This document shows, piece after piece, positions 34,027-42,265 of a stretch of 64,000 bases of DNA. This DNA is from an uncultured Verrucomicrobiales bacterium. GTDB taxonomy: Bacteria > Verrucomicrobiota > Verrucomicrobiia > Verrucomicrobiales > Akkermansiaceae. A program made the translations under genes and the position numbers. The stretch lies in assembly GCA_947039485.1 (NCBI GenBank), contig CAMQZC010000013.1:1-64000 (forward strand), in the 5' to 3' direction. Numbering within the stretch: position 1 is the first letter of the stretch; each line of letters begins with the position of its first letter. Below the pieces are notes generated by a model. It did not search any database and was not told the DNA's origin. It worked only from the letters and a program-made list of their open reading frames with translations.

Positions 34027-34611
34027 ATGTTAGGAACACTCCTCATTCTCTCTGGCCCATCAGGATCAGGCAAGAGCACACTTAGCCGCCGCGCCGAGGC
34101 CGAGCATCTCTGCAAATTCTCAGTCTCCTGCACCACGCGCAGCCCCCGTGAGGGAGAAGTCGATGGTGTGGACTACCACTTCCTGAGTCAAGAAGACTTT
34201 GCCACAAAGGTAGCCGCAGGTGACTTTCTTGAATACGCTACAGTACACGCCAACAGCTATGGCACACTGCGCAGCCATGTCATCAATCAACTCATCGCAG
34301 GCGAAACCGTCGTACTTGATATCGACGTGCAAGGAGCAGCCCTCATCCGCGAAGTTGAGGATAGCACAATCCGCCGCGCCTATGCTGATATCTTTATCCA
34401 CCTTGATAAAGCAGAGCTCGAATCACGTCTGCGCGGACGTGAGAGTGATAGCGATGAAGTGATCGCTCTGCGACTGAGCAATGCAGCGGCCGAGGAGGCC
34501 CGCCGTCATGAGTATCAATTTATCCTCAACTCAGCAGACCGAGAGCAGGACTACAGCAAGTTCCTGAGCCTGCTTTGCAGCCTCTCAATGCGCAGGCAAT
34601 TGCTTGCCTGA
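34027..34611 (+). CDS. gmk: Guanylate kinase
   Basis: Phosphorylates GMP to GDP with ATP. The 194-residue protein begins with the P-loop LILSGPSGSGKSTLSRR, followed by the GMP-binding SCTTRSPREGEVDGVDYHF, the YGT loop and VVLDIDVQGA. Length is typical. It ends the pheA-holB-yicC-gmk group; no rpoZ follows. Confidence 0.95.
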   Translation: MLGTLLILSGPSGSGKSTLSRRAEAEHLCKFSVSCTTRSPREGEVDGVDYHFLSQEDFATKVAAGDFLEYATVHANSYGTLRSHVINQLIAGETVVLDIDVQGAALIREVEDSTIRRAYADIFIHLDKAELESRLRGRESDSDEVIALRLSNAAAEEARRHEYQFILNSADREQDYSKFLSLLCSLSMRRQLLA

Positions 34612-34789
34612 GTAAATATTTTTGCTCAACAAATTTGACCTTTATATTAAATCGTCCTCTAATTTGCACACTCGGCTAGGTGGCTCAAAGCTCTATAATA
34701 AAGCGAAATTCCCACTTTTGTGATTAGAATCTCAAATCACAATGCTACATAAGCACATGCCAATGAGGAACATGTCATATATATATTAC

Positions 34790-34935
34790 TTGACGCATTG
34801 TGAAAAGCGTGCTATTTTTCATATAGTCCATGAGGCTGGGGCTCTACAAACAGCCTCACGCCGCAATAATATGCGGCAATACAACATTGGGTAGTTGGGG
34901 CTCCTTGCATCGATAAGATGTGGGGAGCCTTTTTT
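34790..34935 (+). ncRNA. Predicted small RNA of about 110 nt, unknown class
   Basis: A promoter TTGACG (34790-34795), 17-nt spacer, TATTTT (34813-34818) predicts a start near 34825. The RNA would contain an 8-bp hairpin (34831-34838/34851-34858, 12-nt loop), a 6-bp hairpin (GCCGCA/TGCGGC, 34860-34877) and a 13-bp terminator hairpin (34899-34929) followed by six T. The 8-mer TGGGGCTC occurs in the first loop and again on the left arm of the terminator, so the right arm could pair with either. The downstream transporter has its own promoter after the terminator, which argues for a free RNA rather than a leader. It does not match any riboswitch, 6S, SRP or tmRNA pattern I know. The rest of the 34612-35003 gap shows nothing else. 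Confidence 0.6.
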
Positions 34936-34970
34936 GTCGCTAGCAGCATCATAACAACTAGCAAGTTAGT

Positions 34971-34998
34971 TTGTCCCTGTATTTTAAATTGCTATAAT
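34971..34998 (+). promoter_or_regulatory. Predicted leaderless promoter of the first CynX-like gene
   Basis: TTGTCC (34971-34976), 16-nt spacer, consensus TATAAT (34993-34998), five bases (gaact), ATG at 35004. Confidence 0.65.
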
Positions 34999-35003
34999 GA
35001 ACT

Positions 35004-36221
35004 ATGCCTAGCTCTAGCCTGTCGCGCTTTCGACTCATTTTCTTAGCAGTTTTTCTTCTTGTCTGCCTCAATCTGCGCATGCCCATCTCTGCGGCAGACC
35101 CCCTACTCAAATCATTGATGGATGATTTGAATATAAGTGTGATGAATGCGAGCCTCTTTGCGCTTATGCCCGTGATGGTCTTAGGGATCGCCTCACCCCT
35201 AGGCAGCGTGCTCTGTAATTACATATCTCCTCGCATGTTAATTCTCTATGCGCTTTGCTTGTGCCTAGCAGGTGCAATCATCCGCGCGTGGGGCGATATG
35301 ACTGCACTCTATGCTGGCAATATCATACTTGGTCTCGGTCTCGGTGTGACAGGTAGCATCATCCTAGGGATGGTCAAGCGTATCTACTCCGATCAAATCC
35401 CAAGCATAATGGGGCTCTACACAGCGGTCATGAACGCAGGCACTGCCCTCGGCTCCGCGCTAGCAGCACCTCTCATGCTCCTACTGGGTGGCTGGCAGGC
35501 TGGACTGCTCATTTGGGCTGCGCCACTCGCCCTGCTGCTGCTGGTATGGCTGCTGATATGCATCAAGCTACCCTCTGGCGGAGGAGAGGGACTCTCTACT
35601 AGCGCGCTCAATATACGCTTTCGGCCACTATTTACCCATCGCAAGGCATGGTACATCACTCTTTTTTACCTCCTCCGAGTCGCAGCTAGCTGGATGTTCA
35701 TCGTCTGGCTGCCCGTGCTGATGCAGCAGCGAGGACTCTCACTTGATGAGGGTGGACTCGTGATTGCCATCTGTACCTGTGGAGCCATCCCTGGAGGACT
35801 GCTGATGAGTAGGGTAAGTCGCTGGCTTGGTAGCGCGAGAGCGCTCATCCTCATCTGTATGCCCTGCACAGCCTTGGGTGCTGCCCTCATTCTGCTAGGC
35901 CCACTCAATCTATGGCCAATTTGGGCACTCATCTACGGGCTGAGCTCTGGATTCATGTTTGCACTAGCTGCGACTCTCATTGTATCGAGCTGTGCCAATG
36001 AGGAGAGCACCATTGCGCTCTCTGGCATGTCGCAGGGGATAGGGTTTTTGGGCGGATCCTGCCTAGCATGGATGGGAACCCTCGTCTTCAAACTCCCTTC
36101 CCCCCATCTAGGCATGGTATTTGCCTACTTCATCATGATGGTGCTTGGGCTCTACTTTGGCTATTACTGCGATACCGAGGAGAAAATAGACACAAATCTT
36201 ATCGATACCGCACAAAGCTAA
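35004..36221 (+). CDS. MFS transporter, CynX/NimT type
   Basis: A 405-residue 12-helix major facilitator. The N-terminal LNLRMPISAADPLL corresponds to the NLRPP/S..GPLL signature of the CynX/NimT group, and GMSQGIGFLGGS lies in helix 10-11. Characterised relatives move cyanate or 2-nitroimidazole, but substrates of most are unknown. It is one of two members of this group flanking mdh. Base composition is similar to the core genes. A short hydrophilic tail ends in a likely terminator region. Confidence 0.85.
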   Translation: MPSSSLSRFRLIFLAVFLLVCLNLRMPISAADPLLKSLMDDLNISVMNASLFALMPVMVLGIASPLGSVLCNYISPRMLILYALCLCLAGAIIRAWGDMTALYAGNIILGLGLGVTGSIILGMVKRIYSDQIPSIMGLYTAVMNAGTALGSALAAPLMLLLGGWQAGLLIWAAPLALLLLVWLLICIKLPSGGGEGLSTSALNIRFRPLFTHRKAWYITLFYLLRVAASWMFIVWLPVLMQQRGLSLDEGGLVIAICTCGAIPGGLLMSRVSRWLGSARALILICMPCTALGAALILLGPLNLWPIWALIYGLSSGFMFALAATLIVSSCANEESTIALSGMSQGIGFLGGSCLAWMGTLVFKLPSPHLGMVFAYFIMMVLGLYFGYYCDTEEKIDTNLIDTAQS

Positions 36222-36230
36222 TTCAATCAC

Positions 36231-36263
36231 AAAAAAGCTCCCAACCTGTGAAGGTTGGGAGCT
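36231..36263 (-). terminator. Intrinsic terminator of mdh
   Basis: A 12-bp stem (agctcccaacct/aggttgggagct, loop gtga). On the minus strand it is followed by six U (A-run at 36231-36236); the plus side has no T-run, so it mainly serves mdh. Confidence 0.85.
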
Positions 36264-36286
36264 AAAATCAATGTGTTGAATTGAAC

Positions 36287-37279
36287 TTAGCCGATGAGGT
36301 TGGAAACGTCGCAGCGCTCAGCAAGGAGTTCGTCGCAAGTAGCGGCGATCTTTTCCTTGGAGAATGCGTCGATAACGAGGCCTTCAACGATGCTGTAGCT
36401 ACCATCAGCGTTGCTGCGAGTAGGCTGGGAGCAAATGATACCAACTGGGAGACCGTAGGCGTTGCCTTCGACAGTAATGGTGCAAACTGAGAACCAGTCA
36501 CCTTCAGGAGTAGGATTGACGAGTTGCTTAACAGTCATGAGAGCTGCATTTGCAGCAGAAGCTGCGGAGGAAAGACCACGAGCCTTGATGATAGCTGCAC
36601 CGCGCTGTTGAACAGTAGCGATGAACTCACCCTTGAGCCATTCTTCGTCAGTGATGACTTGAGTAGCGGGCTTACCAGCGATCTTAGCGTTGGTGAAGTC
36701 AGGGTACTGTGTAGCGGAGTGGTTGCCCCAGATGCACATGTTGGTGATCTCGGAAGAGTGAACACCAGCCTTAGCTGCGAGTTGGCTCTTAGCGCGGAGT
36801 TCGTCAAGCATGGTCATTGCGAAGAAGTTTTCCTTTGGAAGACCTGTAGCATTGTGCATAGCGATGAGGCAATTTGTGTTGCAGGGGTTACCTACGACAA
36901 ATACCTTGCATGTTGGCTTAGCGTTAGCAGCGATTGCCTGACCTTGGCCGACAAATACTTTGCCATTGATGCTAAGGAGATCCTTGCGCTCCATACCAGC
37001 CTTGCGGGGAACGGAACCAACAAGCATGCACCAGTCAGCATTCTTGAAAGCGACAGCTGGTTCGTCAGTAGCGACGATACCTGCGAGGAGGGGGAATGCG
37101 CAGTCATCAAGCTCCATTACAGTACCTTGCAGCTTTTCGAGGCAAGGTGTGATTTCGAGGAGATTAAGGATCACAGGCTGATCAGCACCAAGCATTTCGC
37201 CAGAAGCGATGCGGAAAAGTAAAGAATAAGCGATGTTGCCAGCAGCACCAGTTACAGTAACGGTTACAGGAGTTTTCAT
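36287..37279 (-). CDS. mdh: Malate dehydrogenase
   Basis: NAD-dependent malate-oxaloacetate enzyme of the TCA cycle, 330 residues, of the cytosolic (type 2) MDH group. It shows [20 protein letters not shown] (NAD site), [15 protein letters not shown] (substrate Arg), [13 protein letters not shown] and [12 protein letters not shown] (catalytic His). The LDHNRA segment common in this group reads MLDELRA: the Asp and Arg are kept, but His-Asn is Glu-Leu. A TTGACT-16-CATAAT promoter (37317-37290) ends 10 bases before the ATG. Confidence 0.94.
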   Translation of the reverse strand: MKTPVTVTVTGAAGNIAYSLLFRIASGEMLGADQPVILNLLEITPCLEKLQGTVMELDDCAFPLLAGIVATDEPAVAFKNADWCMLVGSVPRKAGMERKDLLSINGKVFVGQGQAIAANAKPTCKVFVVGNPCNTNCLIAMHNATGLPKENFFAMTMLDELRAKSQLAAKAGVHSSEITNMCIWGNHSATQYPDFTNAKIAGKPATQVITDEEWLKGEFIATVQQRGAAIIKARGLSSAASAANAALMTVKQLVNPTPEGDWFSVCTITVEGNAYGLPVGIICSQPTRSNADGSYSIVEGLVIDAFSKEKIAATCDELLAERCDVSNLIG

Positions 37280-37289
37280 AACAGCAGCT

Positions 37290-37317
37290 ATTATGCTGAC
37301 AACGCGACAAGAGTCAA
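37290..37317 (-). promoter_or_regulatory. Predicted promoter of mdh
   Basis: Minus strand: TTGACT (37317-37312), 16-nt spacer, CATAAT (37295-37290), ten bases before the ATG. The leader would be only about 3-4 nt. Confidence 0.55.
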
Positions 37318-37401
37318 CACCAAAGTTATTTTATCAAAGCAATATGACGGTATTGCCCAAGCTACGACACATTCCTCATCAATTATTTGATGACACTGTA
37401 T

Positions 37402-37519
37402 TATAATCGGGGCAGATGAAACAGTTAAATAGAACGCAAATATAGGGGCATGCTATCACGGAATCGTGCACAAGAGACACAAGAAAACCCTCTGCAGCTC
37501 TGCTGCAAGAGGGCTTTTT
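37402..37519 (+). ncRNA. Possible small RNA or short leader transcript with terminator
   Basis: A consensus TATAAT lies at 37402-37407 but no good -35 is seen. About 100 nt later an intrinsic terminator (CCCTCT-GCAGC / GCTGC-A-AGAGGG, 37488-37513, then five T) ends the unit. Inside is a 4-bp CACG/CGTG hairpin and a nine-codon ORF (37416-37445, MKQLNRTQI) starting eight bases after the -10 box, the same geometry as the leaderless genes. No plus-strand gene follows, since the next gene is on the minus strand. Confidence 0.35.
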
Positions 37520-37579
37520 AATATTATCGTTCTTATTGATGATAAGATAGGCGTGAAAATCGCGTTCTCGCTGATTGCT

Positions 37580-38773
37580 TTATTCCTCGATAAGGACGTT
37601 ATTTCCTGCAAACCATCCACAAAAGGCCAAGAACAAAATAAGCACACAAAAGATAATCATTGCAATGGTCCATGTGTGGAATATATCGAAAACACCGCCC
37701 ATTAAGACGGGCCCTAGCGCGGCCAGTAGATAGCCCGCCGACTGTGACATCCCTGACAATTCAGCAGTTCGCATCGCATTGGGACTTCTGAGGGAAATGA
37801 AGATGATCGATAAACTAATACTTCCTCCCATCGCCAATGACATCAACACACAAGAGAGCAAAATGCAAATAGGAGTACTTGTAATCAACAGCCCCAACAC
37901 ACCCAATATATAGGTCAGGCAGATAGAGAAAACAAGACCACGCTGATTTTTAAACTTATTGTGGAGGATGGGTATCATAAGCGTCGCGGGGATTGCGAGT
38001 AATTGATAGGTCAATGCAGCTGACCCAGCAAAGGAATCACCCATGCCCTTTGATATGATGATTGTTGGCAACCATGCCACTAAGGAATAGAACAATAATG
38101 ATTGAGTTCCCATAAATAAAGTAACCCACCACGCTGTAGAGGATTTCCAAATGCTCATTGATTTTTTCTCCGGTGAGGATTCTAAACGAGTAGCCGCAAC
38201 AGGCCTGCTGCTTGGTTTGAATTTCAGCTGAGGCAACCAAATTGCCAAGGAGACCAAACATAATATAATCCAAGAGGCTAACGAGTTTCTCCACCCCAAG
38301 TCCAAGCCTTTTGCAAGAGGTACGCTAACGCCTGCCCCAATTGCTGCAAAAATGCACAGGCAGGTAGTGTACACACTAATCATACCCCCTACGCTGTTGG
38401 GGAATTTCATTTTGATGATACTAGGAATTAAGACATTGCCTATCGCAATTCCTATACCAAGAAATGCAGTACCCACAAACAAACCAATATTATTAGTATA
38501 GGAGCGCACAAGCTCGCCTAACAAAATTAGCAAAAGACCTATTGCCATGGTTTTCCCATAACCAACATGTTTCGAGAGCTTGGATACAAATGGAGAAACT
38601 AAGGCAAAGGCAATCAATGGTAGAGTCGTAATAAATCCCGATTCCGCACTCGTTAATCTGTATTCACTTGAAATCATATCGACAACAGAACCAACAGCTG
38701 TAATAGGAGCCCTCAAGTTAAATGTGATGAATACGACCCCTAAAAACATCCATAGTCTCTCTCTTTTTGTCAT
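37580..38773 (-). CDS. MFS transporter, CynX/NimT type, AT-rich
   Basis: A 397-residue 12-helix transporter with the family signature FNLRAPITAVGSVVDMI and GMSQSAGYLLAALGPVLMGG. It belongs to the same group as the 35004-36221 protein but the two differ widely in sequence. Codon use is clearly more A/T-rich than neighbours (many aaa, att, aat codons), suggesting more recent acquisition. The substrate is unknown. No clear promoter or Shine-Dalgarno was found upstream. Confidence 0.87.
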   Translation of the reverse strand: MTKRERLWMFLGVVFITFNLRAPITAVGSVVDMISSEYRLTSAESGFITTLPLIAFALVSPFVSKLSKHVGYGKTMAIGLLLILLGELVRSYTNNIGLFVGTAFLGIGIAIGNVLIPSIIKMKFPNSVGGMISVYTTCLCIFAAIGAGVSVPLAKGLDLGWRNSLASWIILCLVSLAIWLPQLKFKPSSRPVAATRLESSPEKKSMSIWKSSTAWWVTLFMGTQSLLFYSLVAWLPTIIISKGMGDSFAGSAALTYQLLAIPATLMIPILHNKFKNQRGLVFSICLTYILGVLGLLITSTPICILLSCVLMSLAMGGSISLSIIFISLRSPNAMRTAELSGMSQSAGYLLAALGPVLMGGVFDIFHTWTIAMIIFCVLILFLAFCGWFAGNNVLIEE

Positions 38774-39114
38774 CTCTAATTCTTTATTCTAATTCATTTT
38801 GACACAGATAGAGCGAGCACAAATCGCAACTAGAAAATTGCCGTAGTCGCGGTCATATTATAATAAATGATTCCTTCTTTCAAGCTGCAATATGAGAAAT
38901 TATTTTACCGAGCTCTCGAATATGAGTTATACTAGACTACGCACCTCAGAATAATTATAGCAAAAATTATACATCAACCCTATCAATATCATGTTTGATC
39001 GCGGAGCGCGGCAACTCCACTATGTCGTTTAATTTTATTGATAACTTTGTTTACGTCTAGATTGAACGCAGCACATGATGTCGTGGCTTTTTAGATTTAT
39101 ATGCTCAAAAAGTC
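38774..39114. other. AT-rich intergenic region upstream of the trp leader
   Basis: No convincing gene. It holds a TATAAT-like box on the plus strand near 38860, a 22-codon frame after it (MIPSFKLQYEKLFYRALEYE...) and a GGAG/CTCC short hairpin near 39003-39018. A 26-codon hydrophobic frame (39075-39155, MMSWLFRFICSKS...) ends in an ATGA overlap with the trp leader start; I consider it more likely chance because the best promoter lies inside it. Confidence 0.4.
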
Positions 39115-39142
39115 TTGCTTTTCTACTCGCTTTCTGTATGAT
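39115..39142 (+). promoter_or_regulatory. Predicted promoter of the trp leader and trpBA
   Basis: TTGCTT (39115-39120), 16-nt spacer, TATGAT (39137-39142). The leader-peptide ATG at 39152 is nine bases on, so the leader ORF itself should be nearly leaderless. Confidence 0.6.
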
Positions 39143-39151
39143 TGCTCTCAG

Positions 39152-39226
39152 ATGACATCTTCCCCCAAGTTACGATACAGCAGCTACCGAGCCGAAGCTT
39201 GGCTTTGGCGTCGCCCACATCTTTAA
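39152..39226 (+). CDS. trpL: Putative Trp leader peptide
   Basis: A 24-codon ORF, MTSSPKLRYSSYRAEAWLWRRPHL, with two Trp codons one codon apart (39200-39202 and 39206-39208), both rare in a peptide this short. Five bases after its TAA begins TTAGGGAAG, which can pair with CTT...CCCTAA on the left arm and loop of a downstream terminator. A ribosome stalled at the Trp codons would leave this segment free, while one at the stop codon would cover it. This is the classic layout of ribosome-mediated trp attenuation. Coding is inferred from this arrangement and the promoter position. Confidence 0.72.
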   Translation: MTSSPKLRYSSYRAEAWLWRRPHL

Positions 39227-39230
39227 CTTT

Positions 39231-39321
39231 TTAGGGAAGTGCTCGCAGCAGAAGCTGTGCGTGCAGAGTCAGCTAGCAGTTTATCTGATGCCTTGGCCCC
39301 TAAGGGAGCTGAGGCTTTTTT
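39231..39321 (+). promoter_or_regulatory. Predicted trp attenuator (antiterminator and intrinsic terminator)
   Basis: The terminator hairpin is 39290-39300 (GCCTTGGCCCC) against 39304-39315 (GGGAGCTGAGGC), about 11 bp with two G-U pairs and one bulge, loop TAA, then six T (39316-39321). The alternative stem pairs TTAGGG-AAG (39231-39239) with CTT and CCCTAA (39292-39294, 39298-39303), which would disrupt the terminator. A hairpin CGCAGC/GCTGTG lies between. trpB starts 60 bp later, behind an A/T-rich stretch. Confidence 0.75.
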
Positions 39322-39381
39322 ATTGCTCCAATCTACATTTTTAACCATTTAACATATTAAACAAAAAATCTATATAAAATT

Positions 39382-40575
39382 ATGAAGACACTTGATGGTA
39401 AGCCACGTCCTGGCTATTTTGGTGAGTTCGGCGGCCGCTATGTTGCGGAAGTACTGCTACCCCCCCTCGTTGAGCTTGAAAAGGCTATTGAGCAGATTAT
39501 GCCTACACCTGAGTTTCAGGATCGTTATGCTGATCTGTTGACTAACTACTGTGGCCGCGAGACGCCTGTGTTCTACTGCGATATTCTCTCGGAGCAGCTC
39601 GGCTTTGATCTCTATCTCAAGCGTGAGGACTTGCTGCACACTGGCGCTCACAAGATCAATAATGCAATTGGTCAAGCTCTGCTCGCCAAGATGATGGGCA
39701 AGAAGAATATCATCGCAGAGACTGGTGCTGGACAGCACGGTGTTGCCACGGCGACGGCGGCGGCTAAGTTCGGCTTGGGCTGCACGATTTTCATGGGTGC
39801 AAAGGATGTGGAGCGTCAGGCGCCGAATGTGCAGCGCATGAAGTTACTAGGTGCCACGGTGGTGCCTGTAACTTATGGCACAGGCACACTCAAGGCTGCT
39901 ATCAATCAAGCTCTGCGCTTCTGGATTACCTGCCAAGAGGACACGCTCTATGTCTTTGGCACAGCTGCTGGCCCCCACCCCTTCCCCACGCTGGTTCGTG
40001 ACCTGCAAAAGGTGATTGGGACTGAGGCTCGTCGTCAGATGGTTGAGCGCACAGGCTCCCTGCCCGACATTGTTGTGGCTGCTGTCGGTGGTGGCTCTAA
40101 TGCAATTGGTATGCTCTATCCCTTTATTGAGGACAAGGAGGTGAAGCTTGTTGGAGTTGAGGCTGGTGGTACGGGTGAGCCCGGCTGCATGACCTCAGCC
40201 TCTCTAAATCTTGGTCGCCCAGGTGTGGTGCATGGAGAGCTCACGATGCTGCTGCAGGATGAGAATGGTCAAATTGATGACTCAGGCTCCATCTCTGCTG
40301 GTCTAGACTACCCCGGTGTGGGCCCAGAGCACGCTTATTTGCACTCCATCGGTCGTGTGAATTACGAGGTTGCCTACGATGATCAGGCTATTGATGCCTT
40401 CCAGCGATTGACTCGCTTTGAGGGTATCATCCCTGCTCTTGAGTCCAGCCATGCTCTGGCTTGGGTCTTTAATCACGTGGATGAGATTCCTGCTGGCTCC
40501 AAGGTGCTCGTCAATCTCTCTGGCCGTGGCGACAAGGATCTTAACCACGCGATGAAGTACATCAACCTCAAATAA
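39382..40575 (+). CDS. trpB: Tryptophan synthase beta chain
   Basis: PLP enzyme joining indole and serine to make tryptophan, 397 residues. The N-terminal [15 protein letters not shown] is diagnostic of TrpB1. The PLP lysine is in [20 protein letters not shown]; the phosphate-binding loop is [27 protein letters not shown] is also conserved. It is followed by trpA 20 bp later. Other trp genes are not in the window, so trpBA is a separate unit with its own predicted attenuator. Confidence 0.97.
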   Translation: MKTLDGKPRPGYFGEFGGRYVAEVLLPPLVELEKAIEQIMPTPEFQDRYADLLTNYCGRETPVFYCDILSEQLGFDLYLKREDLLHTGAHKINNAIGQALLAKMMGKKNIIAETGAGQHGVATATAAAKFGLGCTIFMGAKDVERQAPNVQRMKLLGATVVPVTYGTGTLKAAINQALRFWITCQEDTLYVFGTAAGPHPFPTLVRDLQKVIGTEARRQMVERTGSLPDIVVAAVGGGSNAIGMLYPFIEDKEVKLVGVEAGGTGEPGCMTSASLNLGRPGVVHGELTMLLQDENGQIDDSGSISAGLDYPGVGPEHAYLHSIGRVNYEVAYDDQAIDAFQRLTRFEGIIPALESSHALAWVFNHVDEIPAGSKVLVNLSGRGDKDLNHAMKYINLK

Positions 40576-40595
40576 TTTTAACTCATTTTAAACTG

Positions 40596-41369
40596 ATGAA
40601 AAACGCTATTAAGAAAGCCAACAGTCAGGGCCGCAAGGCCGTCATTCCTTACATCACCGCTGGATTCCCCAACACGAAGCGCTTTTGGTACGAGCTCAAA
40701 GAGATTGATGAAGCAGGGGCTGATATCATTGAGATTGGTGTCCCTTTCTCCGACCCTGTCTCTGATGGTCCTGTCATTGAGAAGGCCTCCGCCGATGCTA
40801 TTGCTCACGGTGTGAGCCTCAAGTGGATTCTCGAAGGGCTCAAGGAGCGCAAGGGTCTCTATGACGCCAAGCTCGTACTCATGGGCTATCTCAACCCCTT
40901 CATGCAGTACGGCTATAATCAGCTGGCTGAGGATGCATCCGACGCAGGTATCTCGGGATTCATCATCCCTGACCAGATTCTTGAGGAGTCTGTGGAGATT
41001 CGCGAGGCTTTTGCCACAAAGGGTCTCACCCTTATCACGCTAGTTGGTCCTAATACGAGCTTGGAGCGGATGAAGGAGTACGCCCCCTACAGCGAGGGGT
41101 TCATCTACGTTGCCTCAGTACTGGGTACCACGGGTCACAACGATCAAGATATTGCGGCGCTGAGCAAGACGATGGTTGAGGCGCGCGAGGCCTTTGCCGA
41201 TACGCCACTGAGCATCGGCTTCGGGCTCCAACGCCCCGAGCAGCTCAACTCTCTGCCCTCATATGCTCATCCAGATGCGGCTGTACTTGGTACATCCCTG
41301 CTGCTTCACATTGAGAGCGGTAAGCCCGTAATTGACTTCCTCTCCCCTTGGACGCATCCAGCGAACTAA
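40596..41369 (+). CDS. trpA: Tryptophan synthase alpha chain
   Basis: Cleaves indole-3-glycerol phosphate to indole, channelled to TrpB. The 257-residue TIM barrel keeps the catalytic Glu and Asp in IEIGVPFSDPVSDGPVI, the PYITAGFP start and loop 6 VASVLGTTGHN (usually SxxGvTG). The phosphate site GFGLQRPEQL is present. It is last in the trpBA operon. Confidence 0.95.
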   Translation: MKNAIKKANSQGRKAVIPYITAGFPNTKRFWYELKEIDEAGADIIEIGVPFSDPVSDGPVIEKASADAIAHGVSLKWILEGLKERKGLYDAKLVLMGYLNPFMQYGYNQLAEDASDAGISGFIIPDQILEESVEIREAFATKGLTLITLVGPNTSLERMKEYAPYSEGFIYVASVLGTTGHNDQDIAALSKTMVEAREAFADTPLSIGFGLQRPEQLNSLPSYAHPDAAVLGTSLLLHIESGKPVIDFLSPWTHPAN

Positions 41370-41390
41370 GAGCATAGAGGCGATTCTTTC

Positions 41391-41426
41391 AAGCCCAGTT
41401 GAGCTTAGTGGCTCAGCTGGGCTTTT
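41391..41426 (+). terminator. Intrinsic terminator after trpA
   Basis: A 14-bp stem (aagcccagttgagc/gctcagctgggctt, one G-U pair) with a 6-nt loop, then TTTT. It overlaps the last codons of the convergent HAD gene. Confidence 0.8.
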
Positions 41427-42244
41427 GCGTGGAGCTTATTCCAGACATGTAGTGCCTCAATGACTCCGCCGCTGGAGATATGTCCATCATTCGCTCGCAG
41501 GTAAGCGAGCACATCAGGGTGTGACTGCGCAGGCGCGGAGCAAAATGCGCGAGGGAGCTGGCGAAATGCATCGAGATCATTGTGCCCATCCCCGATAATA
41601 AAGAGTGATTCCTCATCCACATGCCAGAGCTTGGCTACATGACGCAGGGCAGAGCCCTTGTTATATCTTGTGTCGCTCAGGCGCATGTAACGACCTGCGC
41701 GCTGCATGCAGAGACCGGGAAGATGGGGCAGCATCGCCTCAATCTGGGGGCTAATGGCATCCATGGTGGCGGAGTTAACAGCCTCAATGGAGAAGCTATC
41801 ATCCAGCGCGATGCTCCACTGCAATTCGAGCTGGCTGGCTTGTATGGCCGCAAATCCTAGAGCAACATGCTTATCAAAGCGCTGATGCAACTGCTCATTA
41901 TCGCGCGCGCAACGCGTGTTATGCTCCTGTGCAGGATGCAGCTTACCGCTCTTAGGACTAGCTATGTAGACATAGCGCTCGCAGCTACAGATAAAGTCTG
42001 GCAGGATGGGCGAGACGGGGAGGATGGACTCTAGTAGGTCTGGCAGTGAGCGTCCAGTATTGATACCCCAACGCACGCCTGAACTGCGCCAGACAGCCAT
42101 GAGCTCAAAGAACTCAGGCGATATGCAGGGTCCTGTGCGTGAGCGCAGGGTGCCATCAAAATCAAAGGAGAGCAGCCATCGGCACTCACCATCAAAGGGA
42201 GCAGCTCGTCCGGGCAAGTTCTCCAGCTCCTCAAGTCGCATCAT
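41405..42244 (-). CDS. HAD-superfamily hydrolase, Cof/SPP type (IIB cap)
   Basis: A 279-residue HAD phosphatase. Motif I is LLSFDFDGTLRSRTG, motif II GINTGRS, the motif III Lys is in RYNKGSALRHV and motif IV is IIGDGHNDLDAF. The cap between motifs II and III is of the IIB class, as in Cof-type sugar phosphatases and sucrose-phosphate phosphatase. The substrate is not predictable. It sits 21 bp downstream of the OmpA-like gene on the same strand. Confidence 0.83.
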   Translation of the reverse strand: MMRLEELENLPGRAAPFDGECRWLLSFDFDGTLRSRTGPCISPEFFELMAVWRSSGVRWGINTGRSLPDLLESILPVSPILPDFICSCERYVYIASPKSGKLHPAQEHNTRCARDNEQLHQRFDKHVALGFAAIQASQLELQWSIALDDSFSIEAVNSATMDAISPQIEAMLPHLPGLCMQRAGRYMRLSDTRYNKGSALRHVAKLWHVDEESLFIIGDGHNDLDAFRQLPRAFCSAPAQSHPDVLAYLRANDGHISSGGVIEALHVWNKLHAKAQLSH

Positions 42245-42265
42245 AAGATCGTCTCTGCATTAGAG

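Noticed and set aside
33090-34136. 348-residue minus-strand ORF
   Set aside because: It is antisense to yicC and the gmk start; Ser/Arg-rich composition is typical of shadow frames.
34825-34935. Reading the structured RNA as a known riboswitch for the downstream MFS transporter
   Set aside because: The transporter has its own promoter after the terminator, and the hairpins do not match any riboswitch consensus I know.
36524-37222. 232-residue plus-strand ORF
   Set aside because: It is antisense to mdh; no domain.
39075-39155. 26-codon hydrophobic ORF (MMSWLFRF...) overlapping the trp leader start by ATGA
   Set aside because: It contains one Trp, but the best promoter lies inside it, so it would probably not be transcribed with trpBA.
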